This document shows positions 35,701 through 44,738 of a DNA stretch of 64,000 bases, piece after piece; positions within the stretch are counted from its first letter, which is position 1; every line of letters starts with the position of its first letter. The translations under genes and the position numbers were made by a program. The notes under the pieces are model-generated. The model had not been told where the DNA came from. It was given only the letters and a program-made list of their open reading frames with translations, and searched no databases. This stretch comes from JAGQPD01 sp020426865. Its GTDB lineage: Bacteria; Planctomycetota; Planctomycetia; Pirellulales; Pirellulaceae. The DNA lies in contig JAWKTN010000002.1 of assembly GCA_041399065.1 (NCBI GenBank), forward strand, positions 1 through 64,000. The letters run 5' to 3'.

Positions 35701-38306
35701 CCATAGGTAATCACGTCATCGCCGTCGCCGCCGACGATCAACGCACCAGCCTCAATCCCGGGGAGCACCTGAATCGTGTCATTACCAGTTCCACCGTATG
35801 CGCGGACTCGCGTGACGCCCTGGAAAAACTGCGTATAGGTCTCACCATTGGACTCGAACGTGACCATCACCGTCTCGCCACCATCCTTGGAGGTCCCCAA
35901 CGACTGAACCGTAAACACTTCGTCGGTGACGGAGGCATCACGATTCCGCTTCCAGGCGTCATCTCCCATGTGTAGCGTCAACACACCAGATTTGTTGATT
36001 ACCGCGAGTTCCGGAGGATTTTCGCCGTGAATGATGACGGCGTCATTGGGTTGATGGAGGTTGCCGTTGACCAGAGTCATCCGGAGCAGTTGCCAACGTT
36101 CGCTGATGATGGGAATTCCAATTACGCTCACGTCCAATGTGGCGTCGAATCCGGCCTTCAGCGCGCCGTCCATGTTGAAGATCGCACCGGGATCGGCATC
36201 CACAATCGTCGCCAGTTCCGCCAGTCGCACGCGACCGTCGTACTGCCACTCGCTGGAGTTGGTTGTGGTGCAACTGGGATCATAGCAAACCACGTTGCTC
36301 CAAAGCGGCGTGTTCCCGCTCCAAGCTTCCGGCTCGGGCAAGTCGTTCAGGTCGAAGTTCAGATTGCTTTCCAGTACGATCTCGCCGCCAAGTTCAAATT
36401 GCATGAGTAGCAGGTCGATGCCAGCCTTCAGGCCGGCGCCCATTTCAACGGTGAAGGTTGCTTCTGGTGCGTCAAGTCGACCATGATCGCTGTTGGAGTC
36501 GGAATTGTGGTCGTCCAGGTAGAAGCCGGCGAGCAACATTGAGTCTTGGCGACTCAGGCTCGAACGCAACGCCGCTTCGGAGGAAAAATCGGCCGCGTCC
36601 GTCAGACGTTTGATACCCGTGGCATCGTAGCCGCCGTCGAGATCCAAATCGAGTGCAAAGCTGATGCGACCAGTCAGCGATGCCAGGTTCAACAACGGCA
36701 CGATCGGCACGTCAACAGTCACGTCGAAACCGAACGAAGCATTAACGTCGAATGTAAACATCTCGCTCTGAGTGTCACCGAGTAATAGCCCAGCAAGCGT
36801 TTCGAAGTCGGTGAGGAATGGCAGGTCAATGCTGCCATCGAACTGGCTCTTCCAGGAGAGACTCGTCTGCCAATCGCGGTGCTTGTCGGGGTCCTGGTGT
36901 TTTTCGGCCAGTTCAAACCGCAGTCCACCTTCGTCGAGTTTTTTCAGATTATTACGCACCGCCTCTTCGCGGTTCGCCGCCGTCTGAGGATCAACGCCCG
37001 TCTTGGATACTTCAAAACTGAAGAGAGCCTCCGGCCCGTCGACGTTGGAGCTGTTCGGCCCCGTATAGTCAAGCACGGCATCAACGATATTGAGGGTGCG
37101 GACGAGAGAGCTATTCGGCCCGTAGCCGGCGAGCGAGACAACGGTTTGCGGCCCAAGACCGGCCATTTCATACAGATCACTGATCACCGGAAGTGGTTGT
37201 GTCAGAAAATCAACAACCGGCTTGATGGGCCGCAGGCTATCCTGCAGGTTGGTGATCAATGGATCAACAAAGTCGCGGTAGATACTACCCAAGTCGACGC
37301 TGACATTGTCGAATGACACGGATACTTGATTGTTCGAGGTATCCACGGCACCGCTGGCAGCAAACGCTAGACCGGTCGTGTAGCTAACAACGCCGTCGGC
37401 GAGGATGCCCAAGTTGAGGGGATTTTCCGCGTCGGACGGCAGGAATGAAGGAAAGAAAGAACCTTCGATAGCCAAATGGGCGTCTCCGCTACCTGCGAAG
37501 GAACCCGACAATGTGGTTGTGGTTCCGCTGCTATTGTCGACATCGAGAACGTATCCGCCGTTGTACTGCGACAACTGGTCTCCCGCACCGAATTCCGCCA
37601 CAAAGACACCGACACGCCCTTTTCCGCCAACAAAATCACTGTTCACAGTGGCCGTATAGTCGAGGGTCAACTCGTTAGCCGCGGAATCGTCGACGTAAAA
37701 TGTACTCGTGCCAGTTGAGTCTTCGCGGACGCCAAAAGCAAGGCCGTACGTCCAATTCACCTGCAAATCGACAACGTTTTCATTGCCCAGCAGCAACTCC
37801 AATTCCGGGTCGGCCCCGACCAGCTGAAGTCCAACCGCATCGTCATAATACTGACTGCCGGCAAGGTTCACCTGAAAGCGAATGTCACGATCTCCGGCTT
37901 GCCGGGTTGCCACGATCTGGCTCTTGGCAATCCCTAGTGACTGAGCAAACTGTGTTCGAACGTTGTCGATCGTACTGCCACTGGATAGCGACAGGGACTG
38001 GAGCTTTTCGTTCAACCCTGTGAGGAACTGCGAACCAACCGCTTGGTCGGCACCGATATCGTCGGCCAACGCGTCCCCGACGAACGGTGCCGGGACACTG
38101 AGGATCTGGGTGTTCAGCGTGTTTTGAAGGTTGGCCAGGTATCCATCGCGAAACCCTTCATCAATGAGCCCCAGGTCAGCCGCCAGCAGTGTTCGCGAAT
38201 CGAGATGCTCGATGTTGAACGGGCGAGCGGTCACGCTTCGGCGGAGGTGGTTGCGTCTGTCGCTGCTTTGTCGGCGTGTACGTTGGTTGCGGTTGCGGCC
38301 AAACAT
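32760..38306 (-). CDS. Giant RTX-repeat calcium-binding protein
   Basis: 1,848 residues. The N-terminus has a basic stretch and the planctomycete signature NIEHLDSRTLLAADLGL instead of a classical signal peptide. Residues about 45-850 are beta-rich without a recognised domain. From about 870 several blocks of GGxGxDxLx nonapeptides follow (GGAGNDYIVGGAGNDKMIGG, and a final block from about 1,600), which form calcium-binding beta-rolls. Residues about 1,230-1,325 are a helical, coiled-coil-like insert (WREVYSKLLERENDI, LTERIAVLEAADG, LRAKRDELVLHDVELQNEL). RTX proteins are exported or surface-attached; adhesin or matrix function is likely. No type I secretion genes are adjacent. Confidence 0.85.
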   Translation of the reverse strand: MFGRNRNQRTRRQSSDRRNHLRRSVTARPFNIEHLDSRTLLAADLGLIDEGFRDGYLANLQNTLNTQILSVPAPFVGDALADDIGADQAVGSQFLTGLNEKLQSLSLSSGSTIDNVRTQFAQSLGIAKSQIVATRQAGDRDIRFQVNLAGSQYYDDAVGLQLVGADPELELLLGNENVVDLQVNWTYGLAFGVREDSTGTSTFYVDDSAANELTLDYTATVNSDFVGGKGRVGVFVAEFGAGDQLSQYNGGYVLDVDNSSGTTTTLSGSFAGSGDAHLAIEGSFFPSFLPSDAENPLNLGILADGVVSYTTGLAFAASGAVDTSNNQVSVSFDNVSVDLGSIYRDFVDPLITNLQDSLRPIKPVVDFLTQPLPVISDLYEMAGLGPQTVVSLAGYGPNSSLVRTLNIVDAVLDYTGPNSSNVDGPEALFSFEVSKTGVDPQTAANREEAVRNNLKKLDEGGLRFELAEKHQDPDKHRDWQTSLSWKSQFDGSIDLPFLTDFETLAGLLLGDTQSEMFTFDVNASFGFDVTVDVPIVPLLNLASLTGRISFALDLDLDGGYDATGIKRLTDAADFSSEAALRSSLSRQDSMLLAGFYLDDHNSDSNSDHGRLDAPEATFTVEMGAGLKAGIDLLLMQFELGGEIVLESNLNFDLNDLPEPEAWSGNTPLWSNVVCYDPSCTTTNSSEWQYDGRVRLAELATIVDADPGAIFNMDGALKAGFDATLDVSVIGIPIISERWQLLRMTLVNGNLHQPNDAVIIHGENPPELAVINKSGVLTLHMGDDAWKRNRDASVTDEVFTVQSLGTSKDGGETVMVTFESNGETYTQFFQGVTRVRAYGGTGNDTIQVLPGIEAGALIVGGDGDDVITYGGSGKAILVGNAGNDFITGGSNNDRIIGYDGDDHLDGGAGNDYIVGGAGNDKMIGGAGNDQLTGNIGDDFLDGGDGVDRLYGSAGDDILRGGNGTDYVFGQAGNDRIQYGFLIDGDAAVDQMLGGPHRDTVEILGTENADVFTVQQLSNGVFRITNAQNATFRFRFPESITDRDIEQLRVSGMGGDDHIEAIGNFDVNVLQLDGGEGDDTLIGAESRNELLGGAGDDMLIGGSSRDILRGGDGSDTLRGGGSNDALYGDDGDDDLNGEEGTDVSRGGNGNDTIDAGVGLLGDMIYGDAGDDTLNGGDGVDIIFGGMGNDTIHGGALGDTLIGDEGDDYIVGGTGRDFIFGGDGNDQLFALSADSLVDALEATDDWREVYSKLLERENDIINVESPGNQSEINDLTERIAVLEAADGNDYRLPGLRAKRDELVLHDVELQNELAVINTTQNDVLPKQVVSVDVLDGGLGDDQLTGSPWTDRLVGGEGDDTTYHTSGLDIVVGGNGTRDAYVVNGTVDSDNISIALVPDANGGTPRVDVTINGKSSQANQLEIEVVGVQALAGNDTVRVDFGKNAIMDVTVEAGAGNDFVDIGIFQGSATLSGGDGVDRLRAELIAEETSMWLTDSELRIDDRTQLVVGFERAELIGNAANNTLDARKFSGSVTLRGGDGDDALWSAGGSDIIDGGAGNDLLGAEGDVNFTLSNTGLTGQGSDSYSSVERAELIGGAGNNRLDARLFGFGDVTLRGGAGNDSLYGGKGNDWLYGGDGDDWIEGGPAGYDWINGNPHGIDRMYGGNGNDQLRGAWDYLYGEAGNDVLYTIERTTGMRNYAMYGGTGNDQLYGGSAADTLYGGDGNDSIFAGAGNDTLYGGNGDDLLYGNEGNDTIYGEGGRDQLYGHAGNDYLNGGSGNDLLYGDVGADRLVGSSGDDHLNGGNDGRKDTLEGGSGNDSAMQYRYWVTTVWPFGYWVEQESLSSIEDVRNRDW

Positions 38307-38595
38307 GGGGGCATCTCCTCTTTGTCGCGATCGTTCTGGATTGGATTTACAGGGCCAAGTGAGCAGGCTAAGCTGGCAGCTAACCTGTCATGTCCGGACG
38401 TGGAATTCGTCCGCCAAAAAACTTGGCGATCTTGGAGACGGCTGACGAATTGGCGGAAAAACCGGCCTTTGTGGCTCGTTCGTGCAACGGCTCCTCTGGT
38501 GTTCTGTTCCCAGCGGGAGCACGCGGATCGAGCGGACAGAAAAACTGGGATCGAGGATTTTTGACGGGCCCAAGGCCTATTGCGAGAGGGACGGA

Positions 38596-39222
38596 ATGAC
38601 AGACGACGCCGTAACGCGATGGGTTGAGTCGCTCGAGCAAGGGGACGAGGAAGCGGCCTCACGGCTCTGGCAATACTGTTTCCCCAAACTCTTGCGTTAT
38701 GCGGCGCGCCGATTGCCGGACCATCTGCGCCGAACGATGGACGAGGAGGATGTGGCCCTCAGTGCCTTTAAGAGTTTTTGTTTGGGTTCGGAGCGTGGGG
38801 CGTTTCCGGAGTTGAGGGGGCGGGACGAATTATGGAAGTTGTTGCTATGTATCACGGCCCGCAAGGCACAGGCTCGGCTGCGACATGAGACTCGCGAAAA
38901 AAGAGGTGGCGGGAAAGTGAGCGGAGAGTCCATATTCATCACAGACGCTGCCGAAGGAATTCCGGCGGGAATTGGCAACGTAGCCGGAGCGGCACCGACC
39001 CCCGACATGATGGCGCAATTTTCCGACGGCTGCGAGCAACTGTTGGAGCGTTTAGGCGACGACACGCTGCGGGCAATTGCCCTGCTGCGAGTCGAAGGCT
39101 ACAGCGTTGATGAAATCGCCCAGCGCGTAGGATGTGCCAAACGTTCGGTGGAACGACGATTGAACCTGATTCGCAAAACTTGGTTGGACGCGACCGACAC
39201 CGAAAACGAGGAATACCTGTGA
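38596..39222 (+). CDS. ECF-type RNA polymerase sigma factor
   Basis: 208 residues from the ATG at 38596 (GAGGGACGG upstream; the frame is open to 38482). Region 2 reads RRTMDEEDVALSAFKSFCLG, and region 4 has LLRVEGYSVDEIAQRVGCAKRSVERRLNLI. This is a planctomycete ECF group usually paired with a Ser/Thr kinase, and the kinase gene overlaps its stop (GTGA). It probably acts with that kinase in signal transduction. Confidence 0.88.
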   Translation: MTDDAVTRWVESLEQGDEEAASRLWQYCFPKLLRYAARRLPDHLRRTMDEEDVALSAFKSFCLGSERGAFPELRGRDELWKLLLCITARKAQARLRHETREKRGGGKVSGESIFITDAAEGIPAGIGNVAGAAPTPDMMAQFSDGCEQLLERLGDDTLRAIALLRVEGYSVDEIAQRVGCAKRSVERRLNLIRKTWLDATDTENEEYL

Positions 39223-42086
39223 GTGGCAACAATGCACATCGAAGCGATGCACCGAGTATTTCGCTGGAAGCCCTTCAGCAGATTGAGGATATCTGTGCAA
39301 GATTGGAGCTTCATTTCCGGTCGGGTGTACGGCAGAATCTTGACAATTACCTGAAAGGCGTAGCGGGAGATATTCGCAATGAATTGTTGCGAGAGTTGTT
39401 GTTGTTAGACATCGAGATGCGTCGCGAGCTGGGTGAGGCGGTAAGTTCGAGCGATTATGACTATCTCGCGACAACCGCCGACCAGACCGTTGTCAATAAG
39501 GTGTTTGACGAAACCTACTATGAACCGCGTTCGCGCCGAGCCTCTCCATCCCATGTCGCCGCACGTTACGCATTAGGGTCACAAATCGGGCCCTACACGT
39601 TGATCGAAAAATTGGGGGAAGGTGGCATGGGGACGGTGTTTCTTGCGCGGCAATCCGAGCCGATCCAACGTGACGTGGCCATTAAACTCGTGCGGCCTGA
39701 ACTGGCGTCTGCCAAGGTGCTGGACCGATTCAACCAAGAACGACAGGCCCTCGCGGTGATGAATCACCCACACATTGCGAGAGTTTTCGATGCGGGAACA
39801 GCTGACGACGAAACACCATTCTTTGTCATGGAGCTGGTGACCGGCCAACCGATCAACGAATATTGCCAGCAACGCGGAATGGAAAGGGAACAGCGGTTGA
39901 CGTTGTTTGCGCAAATCTGTCATGCGGTACAGCATGCTCATCGCAAAGGGATCATCCATCGCGACCTGAAGCCATCGAACATCCTGGTAAGTGACATCGA
40001 TGGCTATCCGGCCCCTAAAGTAATCGACTTCGGGCTCGCAACGGCCGTACAGGAAGGAATCGAGGATAACGGGGCAACAGCAGATCGTGGGCATTTGCTG
40101 GGCACGTTTCAGTACATGTCCCCGGAGCAAAGTGATCCGGGGAATCACGACATCGATACACGCACCGACGTCTATTCGTTGGGAGTGGTCCTATTCGAAC
40201 TATTGAGTGGTGAAACGCCATTATCGCTGGATGAATCGAGGTCGTCGTCGGTATGGGAGCTTCTCCGGCAGGTAAGGGAGCAGCCGCTCCGATCGCTGGC
40301 GAGCCTCGTACCGACGTTGCCTGAAGATCTGTCATGGATCGCTGCCAAGGCATTGGCAAAGCAACGTGATGACCGCTATGAGTCCGCAGCGGAGTTGGCC
40401 GACGACATAATGCGTCATTTACAACACGAGGTCGTGCGGGCAGCGCCGCCGAGTGCGACGTACGTGGCGGGAAAATTCGTGCGACGTCACCGCATTCCGG
40501 TCGTTGCGGCAAGCGTGGCACTGATTTCATTGGTCGCCGGCCTCGTCCTGGCAACCGTTGGGCTGCTACAGGCACGATACGATCGCGATCAGGCTCGCCT
40601 GGCCAACCTGCAAGTAAAATCGGCCAATGAGAAGCTTGCGTTGCAACTGAAGGAAACCGAGGCCGCACGGGCGGCAGAAGCAACCGCCAAGGACGACGTG
40701 CGAACGGAAATGCAAACAACCGACGCCGTGAACAGATTCATGAGCGACGTATTGAAGATGGGTAACCCCCACGAACTGGGGCGCAACGCCACGATTCGAA
40801 ATGCCATTGATGAAGCGGCAGCTCACATCGATGATTCATTCAACGACCAGCCTCGAGTCAAATCCGCGGTATTGGCAACTCTGGCATCGACCTACGGAGA
40901 CTTGGGAGAATACGTCCAAGCAGAAGGATATGCCCGTCAAGCATTGGCCCTCTACGTCGAACACTGCGGCCCAACCGATGACGCGACACTCCGAGCCACC
41001 GAGACCTTGATCCGACTGCTCCACGACCAACGCAAGTACCAAGAATGCGAACAACTAATGCGGCAACAAGTCATCAACACCAAAGAGCAATACGGCGAGG
41101 AGTCGACCGAGTCCTTGATTGCGTTGAATAATTTGGCAACCTACCTGCTACAGCGGAATCAAATCGAGGAAAGCTATCAACTGTTGGACGAGGTCCTTGC
41201 CAAGAAACGAAAAACGATGGGGCCAAAGCACGAGAGCACACTGGCAACGTGGGGCAATCTGTCGATGTTGAAACTCCAGCGAGGGGAAAAAGACGAAGCG
41301 TTGAAGGAGCTTCAAGATATCACCGATACATGGACCGAATTGCGTGGCGAAGAATACCCGGCGACGCTGTTGGCGATGGAACATCTGGCTTATGCCCAGT
41401 CGTACGTCGATGTCGAATTGGCGATACCGATCTACTTGAACTTGGTCGAGCTTCGCGGCAAGGTCCTCGGCCCCGATCACCCCTACACGGTCCGAACGCA
41501 ATGGAACTTGGCTACCGCATACATGGGGACGGGAGAACTGGAAAAAGCCGTGTCGCAGCTGCGCTCCATGCAGCAGTGGAATCAGTCGGACGCGGCCAAG
41601 AGTGGCCTTCGTTTTGACGTCGAGCCTTTGTTAGTTGTCGCCCTGTCCACGCTGGGCGAAACCGATGAGGCGGAACAACTGGCCCGCCAACGCGTGCAGA
41701 TTCTGGCCGAGCGGTTACCAGAAAACGACTTGAGGTTGGCCACCGCCAACAGCTATCTCGCCTATTGCCTGATAAAATCCGACCGCACCGATGAAGCTGC
41801 TGAATTGGTTCATTCGCTAACGCAGCTACTGGAAACAACCAACGCCGCCGGTAGCGAATTGTTCGCCCTCGTCCCAATTCTTAGCGGCTCCCTTCAGCTG
41901 CATGACGGGGACTACGACAACGCAGATGCTTCACTGCAACAAGGGTTCAACCGCATGGATCAACTGAAGGGAGATCGCTACGTGCTGACTCAATTCGCGG
42001 ATCAAACGATCCGCGAACTGTACCGGCGCTGGGATCAACCCGAAAGGCTGCAACGATGGGACGAGCAACGGAAGCGGAACGAGTAA
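39219..42086 (+). CDS. Membrane Ser/Thr protein kinase with TPR sensor domain
   Basis: 955 residues from a GTG that overlaps the sigma factor stop. The kinase domain (about 125-400) is complete: glycine loop KLGEGGMGTVF, VAIKLV, HRDLKPSNI, DFGLA, and YMSPEQ. A juxtamembrane segment leads to one helix (VVAASVALISLVAGLVLATVGLL, about 427-450), then a coiled coil and about ten tetratricopeptide-like helices (MNHPH..., ALALYVEHCGPTDDATLRA, LNNLATYLLQRNQIEESYQL). The TPR part probably senses a partner outside the membrane. It forms an operon with the sigma factor. Confidence 0.92.
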   Translation: MSGNNAHRSDAPSISLEALQQIEDICARLELHFRSGVRQNLDNYLKGVAGDIRNELLRELLLLDIEMRRELGEAVSSSDYDYLATTADQTVVNKVFDETYYEPRSRRASPSHVAARYALGSQIGPYTLIEKLGEGGMGTVFLARQSEPIQRDVAIKLVRPELASAKVLDRFNQERQALAVMNHPHIARVFDAGTADDETPFFVMELVTGQPINEYCQQRGMEREQRLTLFAQICHAVQHAHRKGIIHRDLKPSNILVSDIDGYPAPKVIDFGLATAVQEGIEDNGATADRGHLLGTFQYMSPEQSDPGNHDIDTRTDVYSLGVVLFELLSGETPLSLDESRSSSVWELLRQVREQPLRSLASLVPTLPEDLSWIAAKALAKQRDDRYESAAELADDIMRHLQHEVVRAAPPSATYVAGKFVRRHRIPVVAASVALISLVAGLVLATVGLLQARYDRDQARLANLQVKSANEKLALQLKETEAARAAEATAKDDVRTEMQTTDAVNRFMSDVLKMGNPHELGRNATIRNAIDEAAAHIDDSFNDQPRVKSAVLATLASTYGDLGEYVQAEGYARQALALYVEHCGPTDDATLRATETLIRLLHDQRKYQECEQLMRQQVINTKEQYGEESTESLIALNNLATYLLQRNQIEESYQLLDEVLAKKRKTMGPKHESTLATWGNLSMLKLQRGEKDEALKELQDITDTWTELRGEEYPATLLAMEHLAYAQSYVDVELAIPIYLNLVELRGKVLGPDHPYTVRTQWNLATAYMGTGELEKAVSQLRSMQQWNQSDAAKSGLRFDVEPLLVVALSTLGETDEAEQLARQRVQILAERLPENDLRLATANSYLAYCLIKSDRTDEAAELVHSLTQLLETTNAAGSELFALVPILSGSLQLHDGDYDNADASLQQGFNRMDQLKGDRYVLTQFADQTIRELYRRWDQPERLQRWDEQRKRNE

Positions 42087-42140
42087 TCGCGCGGCCGGTC
42101 CAGAGTCATCCGGAAGGTGCCGCTGACCGGTGCCGCTCGC

Positions 42141-43544
42141 CTACACAACTGGACGTTGCCACGGTTCTCGGTAGGCTCGACGCAGTAGTCTCGTCGCCTC
42201 ATCGTCGTTCGTCACGACCTTTTGCTTCGGATCATAGGCGAGTGATCTCCCTTGCAGCTGCATCGAGATGTTGGCCAAAATGCAGCTGGCCGTAGAAATA
42301 TGTCCTGCTTCGATATCGGCCACGGGTCGGCTGCGTTTTTCAATCGCGGCAAGAAAATCTTGCATATGACGTCGCGTGGCGGGGGCCGCGTTCAGCTCGA
42401 TGTCCTTTTCTCGGAGATCCTCCGGGTACTGCTCGCGTTCGAAGACACAATCGAAATGAATGGGCTTCACCCCGCCGCCTTGCGGAATGAAATCAGCACG
42501 CATCGTGCTTGCCTTGAGCGTCCCTTTCTCGCCGTAGATAAACAGTGCCCAGGGATAATCCGGATCGGGGGACGTTCCCCAAGTCCGGTGCTGCCAAATC
42601 GCATCGAATTCGGGGAATTCAAACGTGGCGGTTTGCGTGTCCGCGATATTCGATTTCCCGTCCTTCTGGACTTCAATACCGCCGGTCGAAGCAATCCGAG
42701 TTGGCCAATCGAGATCCAACATCCAGCGAACGGTATCCAGCATGTGCACACACATGTCACCCATGATGCCATTGCCATATTCCATGAACGTACGCCACCA
42801 CCGTCGATGCGGCAGACCGTCATAGGGACGCAGCGGTGCCGGACCGGTCCACATCTCGTAATCGAAAAAGTCCGGTACCGGTTGAACGGGCGGATTGTCG
42901 TTGGCACGCATATGGTAATAACAGCACATCTCGACATGTCCCACCTTCCCTAGCAGTCCCGCTTCGACAACCTGTTTCTTCGCATCGATCAAATGGGGAG
43001 TACTTTTGCGTTGGGTACCAACTTGGACGACGCGGCCGAGCCGTCGAGCTGCCGCGACCATCGCCTCGCCCTCCAGCACGTCGACGCTGATCGGCTTCTG
43101 CACATACACATCCGCACCAGCCTCCATCGCGGCGATCGCGTGCAACGCATGCCAATGATCGGGAGAACCCACCAACACGATATCAAGGTCCTTCTCGGCC
43201 AGAAGCTTGCGATAATCGCCGTAGGCGCGCGGCCTTTGCTTGGACTCCTGCCGTTGACTGGCAATCTCCAACGCCCCTTCCAACATCTGTTGATCTGGAT
43301 CGCAAATCGAGATCACATCGACCGGAGCAACTTGGATCAATCGCCAGAGATCGCTCTTCCCATACCACCCGGCACCGATCAACCCGACCCGTTTGCGAGC
43401 CTCGCTGGTCGCGGCAAACGCCGTGGCGTGCAATGTCGATAGCGCCAGCGTTGCCGCTCCGGCCTGCAATAGCTGCCGCCGATCGAATCTCTTACTGATG
43501 CCTTCTTTAGGGGGAGTCGGGGGATCAACGTTGCGCGTGGGCAT
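42141..43544 (-). CDS. Tat-exported Gfo/Idh/MocA oxidoreductase
   Basis: 467 residues from the ATG at 43544, with AAGGAG upstream. It starts with a twin-arginine-like leader (RFDRRQLLQAGAATLALST). The NAD-binding motif is VGLIGAGWYG, followed by GSPDHWHALHAIAAMEAGAD and YVQKPISVDV, where Gln replaces the usual Glu of EKP. The second domain carries WWRTFMEYGNGIMGDMCVHMLD, as in planctomycete sugar or inositol dehydrogenase-like proteins. The substrate is unknown. Export of a dehydrogenase is common in this phylum. Confidence 0.88.
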   Translation of the reverse strand: MPTRNVDPPTPPKEGISKRFDRRQLLQAGAATLALSTLHATAFAATSEARKRVGLIGAGWYGKSDLWRLIQVAPVDVISICDPDQQMLEGALEIASQRQESKQRPRAYGDYRKLLAEKDLDIVLVGSPDHWHALHAIAAMEAGADVYVQKPISVDVLEGEAMVAAARRLGRVVQVGTQRKSTPHLIDAKKQVVEAGLLGKVGHVEMCCYYHMRANDNPPVQPVPDFFDYEMWTGPAPLRPYDGLPHRRWWRTFMEYGNGIMGDMCVHMLDTVRWMLDLDWPTRIASTGGIEVQKDGKSNIADTQTATFEFPEFDAIWQHRTWGTSPDPDYPWALFIYGEKGTLKASTMRADFIPQGGGVKPIHFDCVFEREQYPEDLREKDIELNAAPATRRHMQDFLAAIEKRSRPVADIEAGHISTASCILANISMQLQGRSLAYDPKQKVVTNDDEATRLLRRAYREPWQRPVV

Positions 43545-43624
43545 GGGATTCTCCTTGGATGACAACGGGAACGGTTTCTTTATAGCACGCCGGCCGTTCA
43601 ATGGCGAGTAAGATCCGGTGCCAC

Positions 43625-43704
43625 CTCGGCACACAATCATCTCGGCACACAATCATCTCGGCAAACAATCATCTCGGCAAACAATCATCTCGGCAAACAA
43701 TCGC
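43625..43704. repeat. 16-bp tandem repeat, five units
   Basis: Five head-to-tail units of ctcggcamacaatcat between the oxidoreductase and DUF1801 genes, with the first two using cac and the rest aac. Non-coding, and the copy number may vary between strains. Confidence 0.92.
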
Positions 43705-43734
43705 CCCACGCCGACCATCCCACGCGTCGAAGAG

Positions 43735-44127
43735 CTACTTGCGTCTTTTTGCCGATTTGCTCGCCGCCTTGTCACGGTTTTCCTTTACGCGGAACTTCAC
43801 GATCTTCTTGATCAGGCTAAACGGCATGGGCGCGTCTAAGGGGAACTGAACCGATCCTTTCGCATTCATATACCCAGACAACTCGTCCTTGAAGTGCTCA
43901 ATACCCGATGGAGTTGGGTAGAATCCAACGTGCTTTTCATACGCTGCGAAGTGGACAAGATTCCCGTTCCAAACAAATGTCGGGATCCCGTACTTGATGG
44001 CTTCGTCAGCGTCGGGAGCCGCATCGCGAACGATAGCGCGTATCTCTTGAAGAATGTCCTGCACGTGCTGGGGATAGCCGGAAATGTACGCGTCGATCGA
44101 ATTTGGCAATGCGTTACCGGTTCGCAT
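43735..44127 (-). CDS. DUF1801 domain protein (YdhG-like)
   Basis: A 130-residue protein with the whole DUF1801 fold: SIDAYISGYPQHVQDILQEIR, PDADEAIKYGIPTFVWNGNL, VGFYPTPSGIEHFKDEL and QFPLDAPMPFSLIKKIVKFR. The C-terminus is basic (AASKSAKRRK). The family has a frataxin-like structure and no settled function. The gene stands alone, followed by the tandem repeat. Confidence 0.9.
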   Translation of the reverse strand: MRTGNALPNSIDAYISGYPQHVQDILQEIRAIVRDAAPDADEAIKYGIPTFVWNGNLVHFAAYEKHVGFYPTPSGIEHFKDELSGYMNAKGSVQFPLDAPMPFSLIKKIVKFRVKENRDKAASKSAKRRK

Positions 44128-44250
44128 GGTTAGCCAGCCGTCCCCCAGCTGTCCTCAGCTGGTTCCAGCTGATCCCAGCCAGTGCACCACGCGGGGGCGT
44201 GGCTGAGATACGGCTGGGACAGCCATGGAACATAGGGACAGCCGTGGAAC

Positions 44251-44676
44251 CTACGCCGACTTGATCTCAATCTTTCGCGGCAAGATTTGCTTGCTCTTCG
44301 GTAAGTGGATTGTCAGTACACCACCGTGCAAATCGGCCGCGATGCCGCCGGCATCGATACCTTCTCCGACGGTGAATACGCGGTGGAAACTGCCCACATC
44401 GTACTCAGCCAACAGCAGTCGTTTGCCAGCATATCGCGGCAGCACCACAGCGTCAATGATCAATTGTCCGTCTTCGTAGCGGATGTCCAAGTCGTCGGTC
44501 GTGGCACCAGGCAGGTCTCCCGAAAGGACATAGGCTTCATCGGTTTCCCACGAATCAAAGCGGGGCACAAAGGTCATCGCATCTTGCCGCGGATTGCTGG
44601 TGGCGGCGTCAGTCGACGGGTTGGTTGTTGTGGTAGTGGTCGTAGTTGAATTGGTCGTAGTTGCAGCGGTCGTCAT
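44251..44676 (-). CDS. Small heat-shock protein, Hsp20 family
   Basis: A 141-residue alpha-crystallin-type chaperone. Core elements are FDSWETDEAYVLSGDLPGAT, VGSFHRVFTVGEGIDAGGIA and the end HGGVLTIHLPKSKQ. The N-terminus is a run of Thr (TTTNSTTTTTTTTNP), unusual for this family. It follows the second Hsp20 gene by 62 bases, same strand, so both may be transcribed together. The stretch 44128-44250 contains short GC-rich repeats only. Confidence 0.9.
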   Translation of the reverse strand: MTTAATTTNSTTTTTTTTNPSTDAATSNPRQDAMTFVPRFDSWETDEAYVLSGDLPGATTDDLDIRYEDGQLIIDAVVLPRYAGKRLLLAEYDVGSFHRVFTVGEGIDAGGIAADLHGGVLTIHLPKSKQILPRKIEIKSA

Positions 44677-44738
44677 GGCTCTGCTCCTTTCATGGATATT
44701 TTTCTGATTTGAAATCGGTGCGGATTCGCTGGGCTTCG

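Noticed and set aside
32634..36410. Large plus-strand ORFs opposite the RTX gene
   Set aside because: Val/Ala-rich frames are mirror products of the Asp/Gly repeat codons; none has a domain or ribosome site.
43618..43839. Coding frames through the 16-bp tandem repeat
   Set aside because: They arise because the repeat lacks stops in two frames; no start signal or homology.
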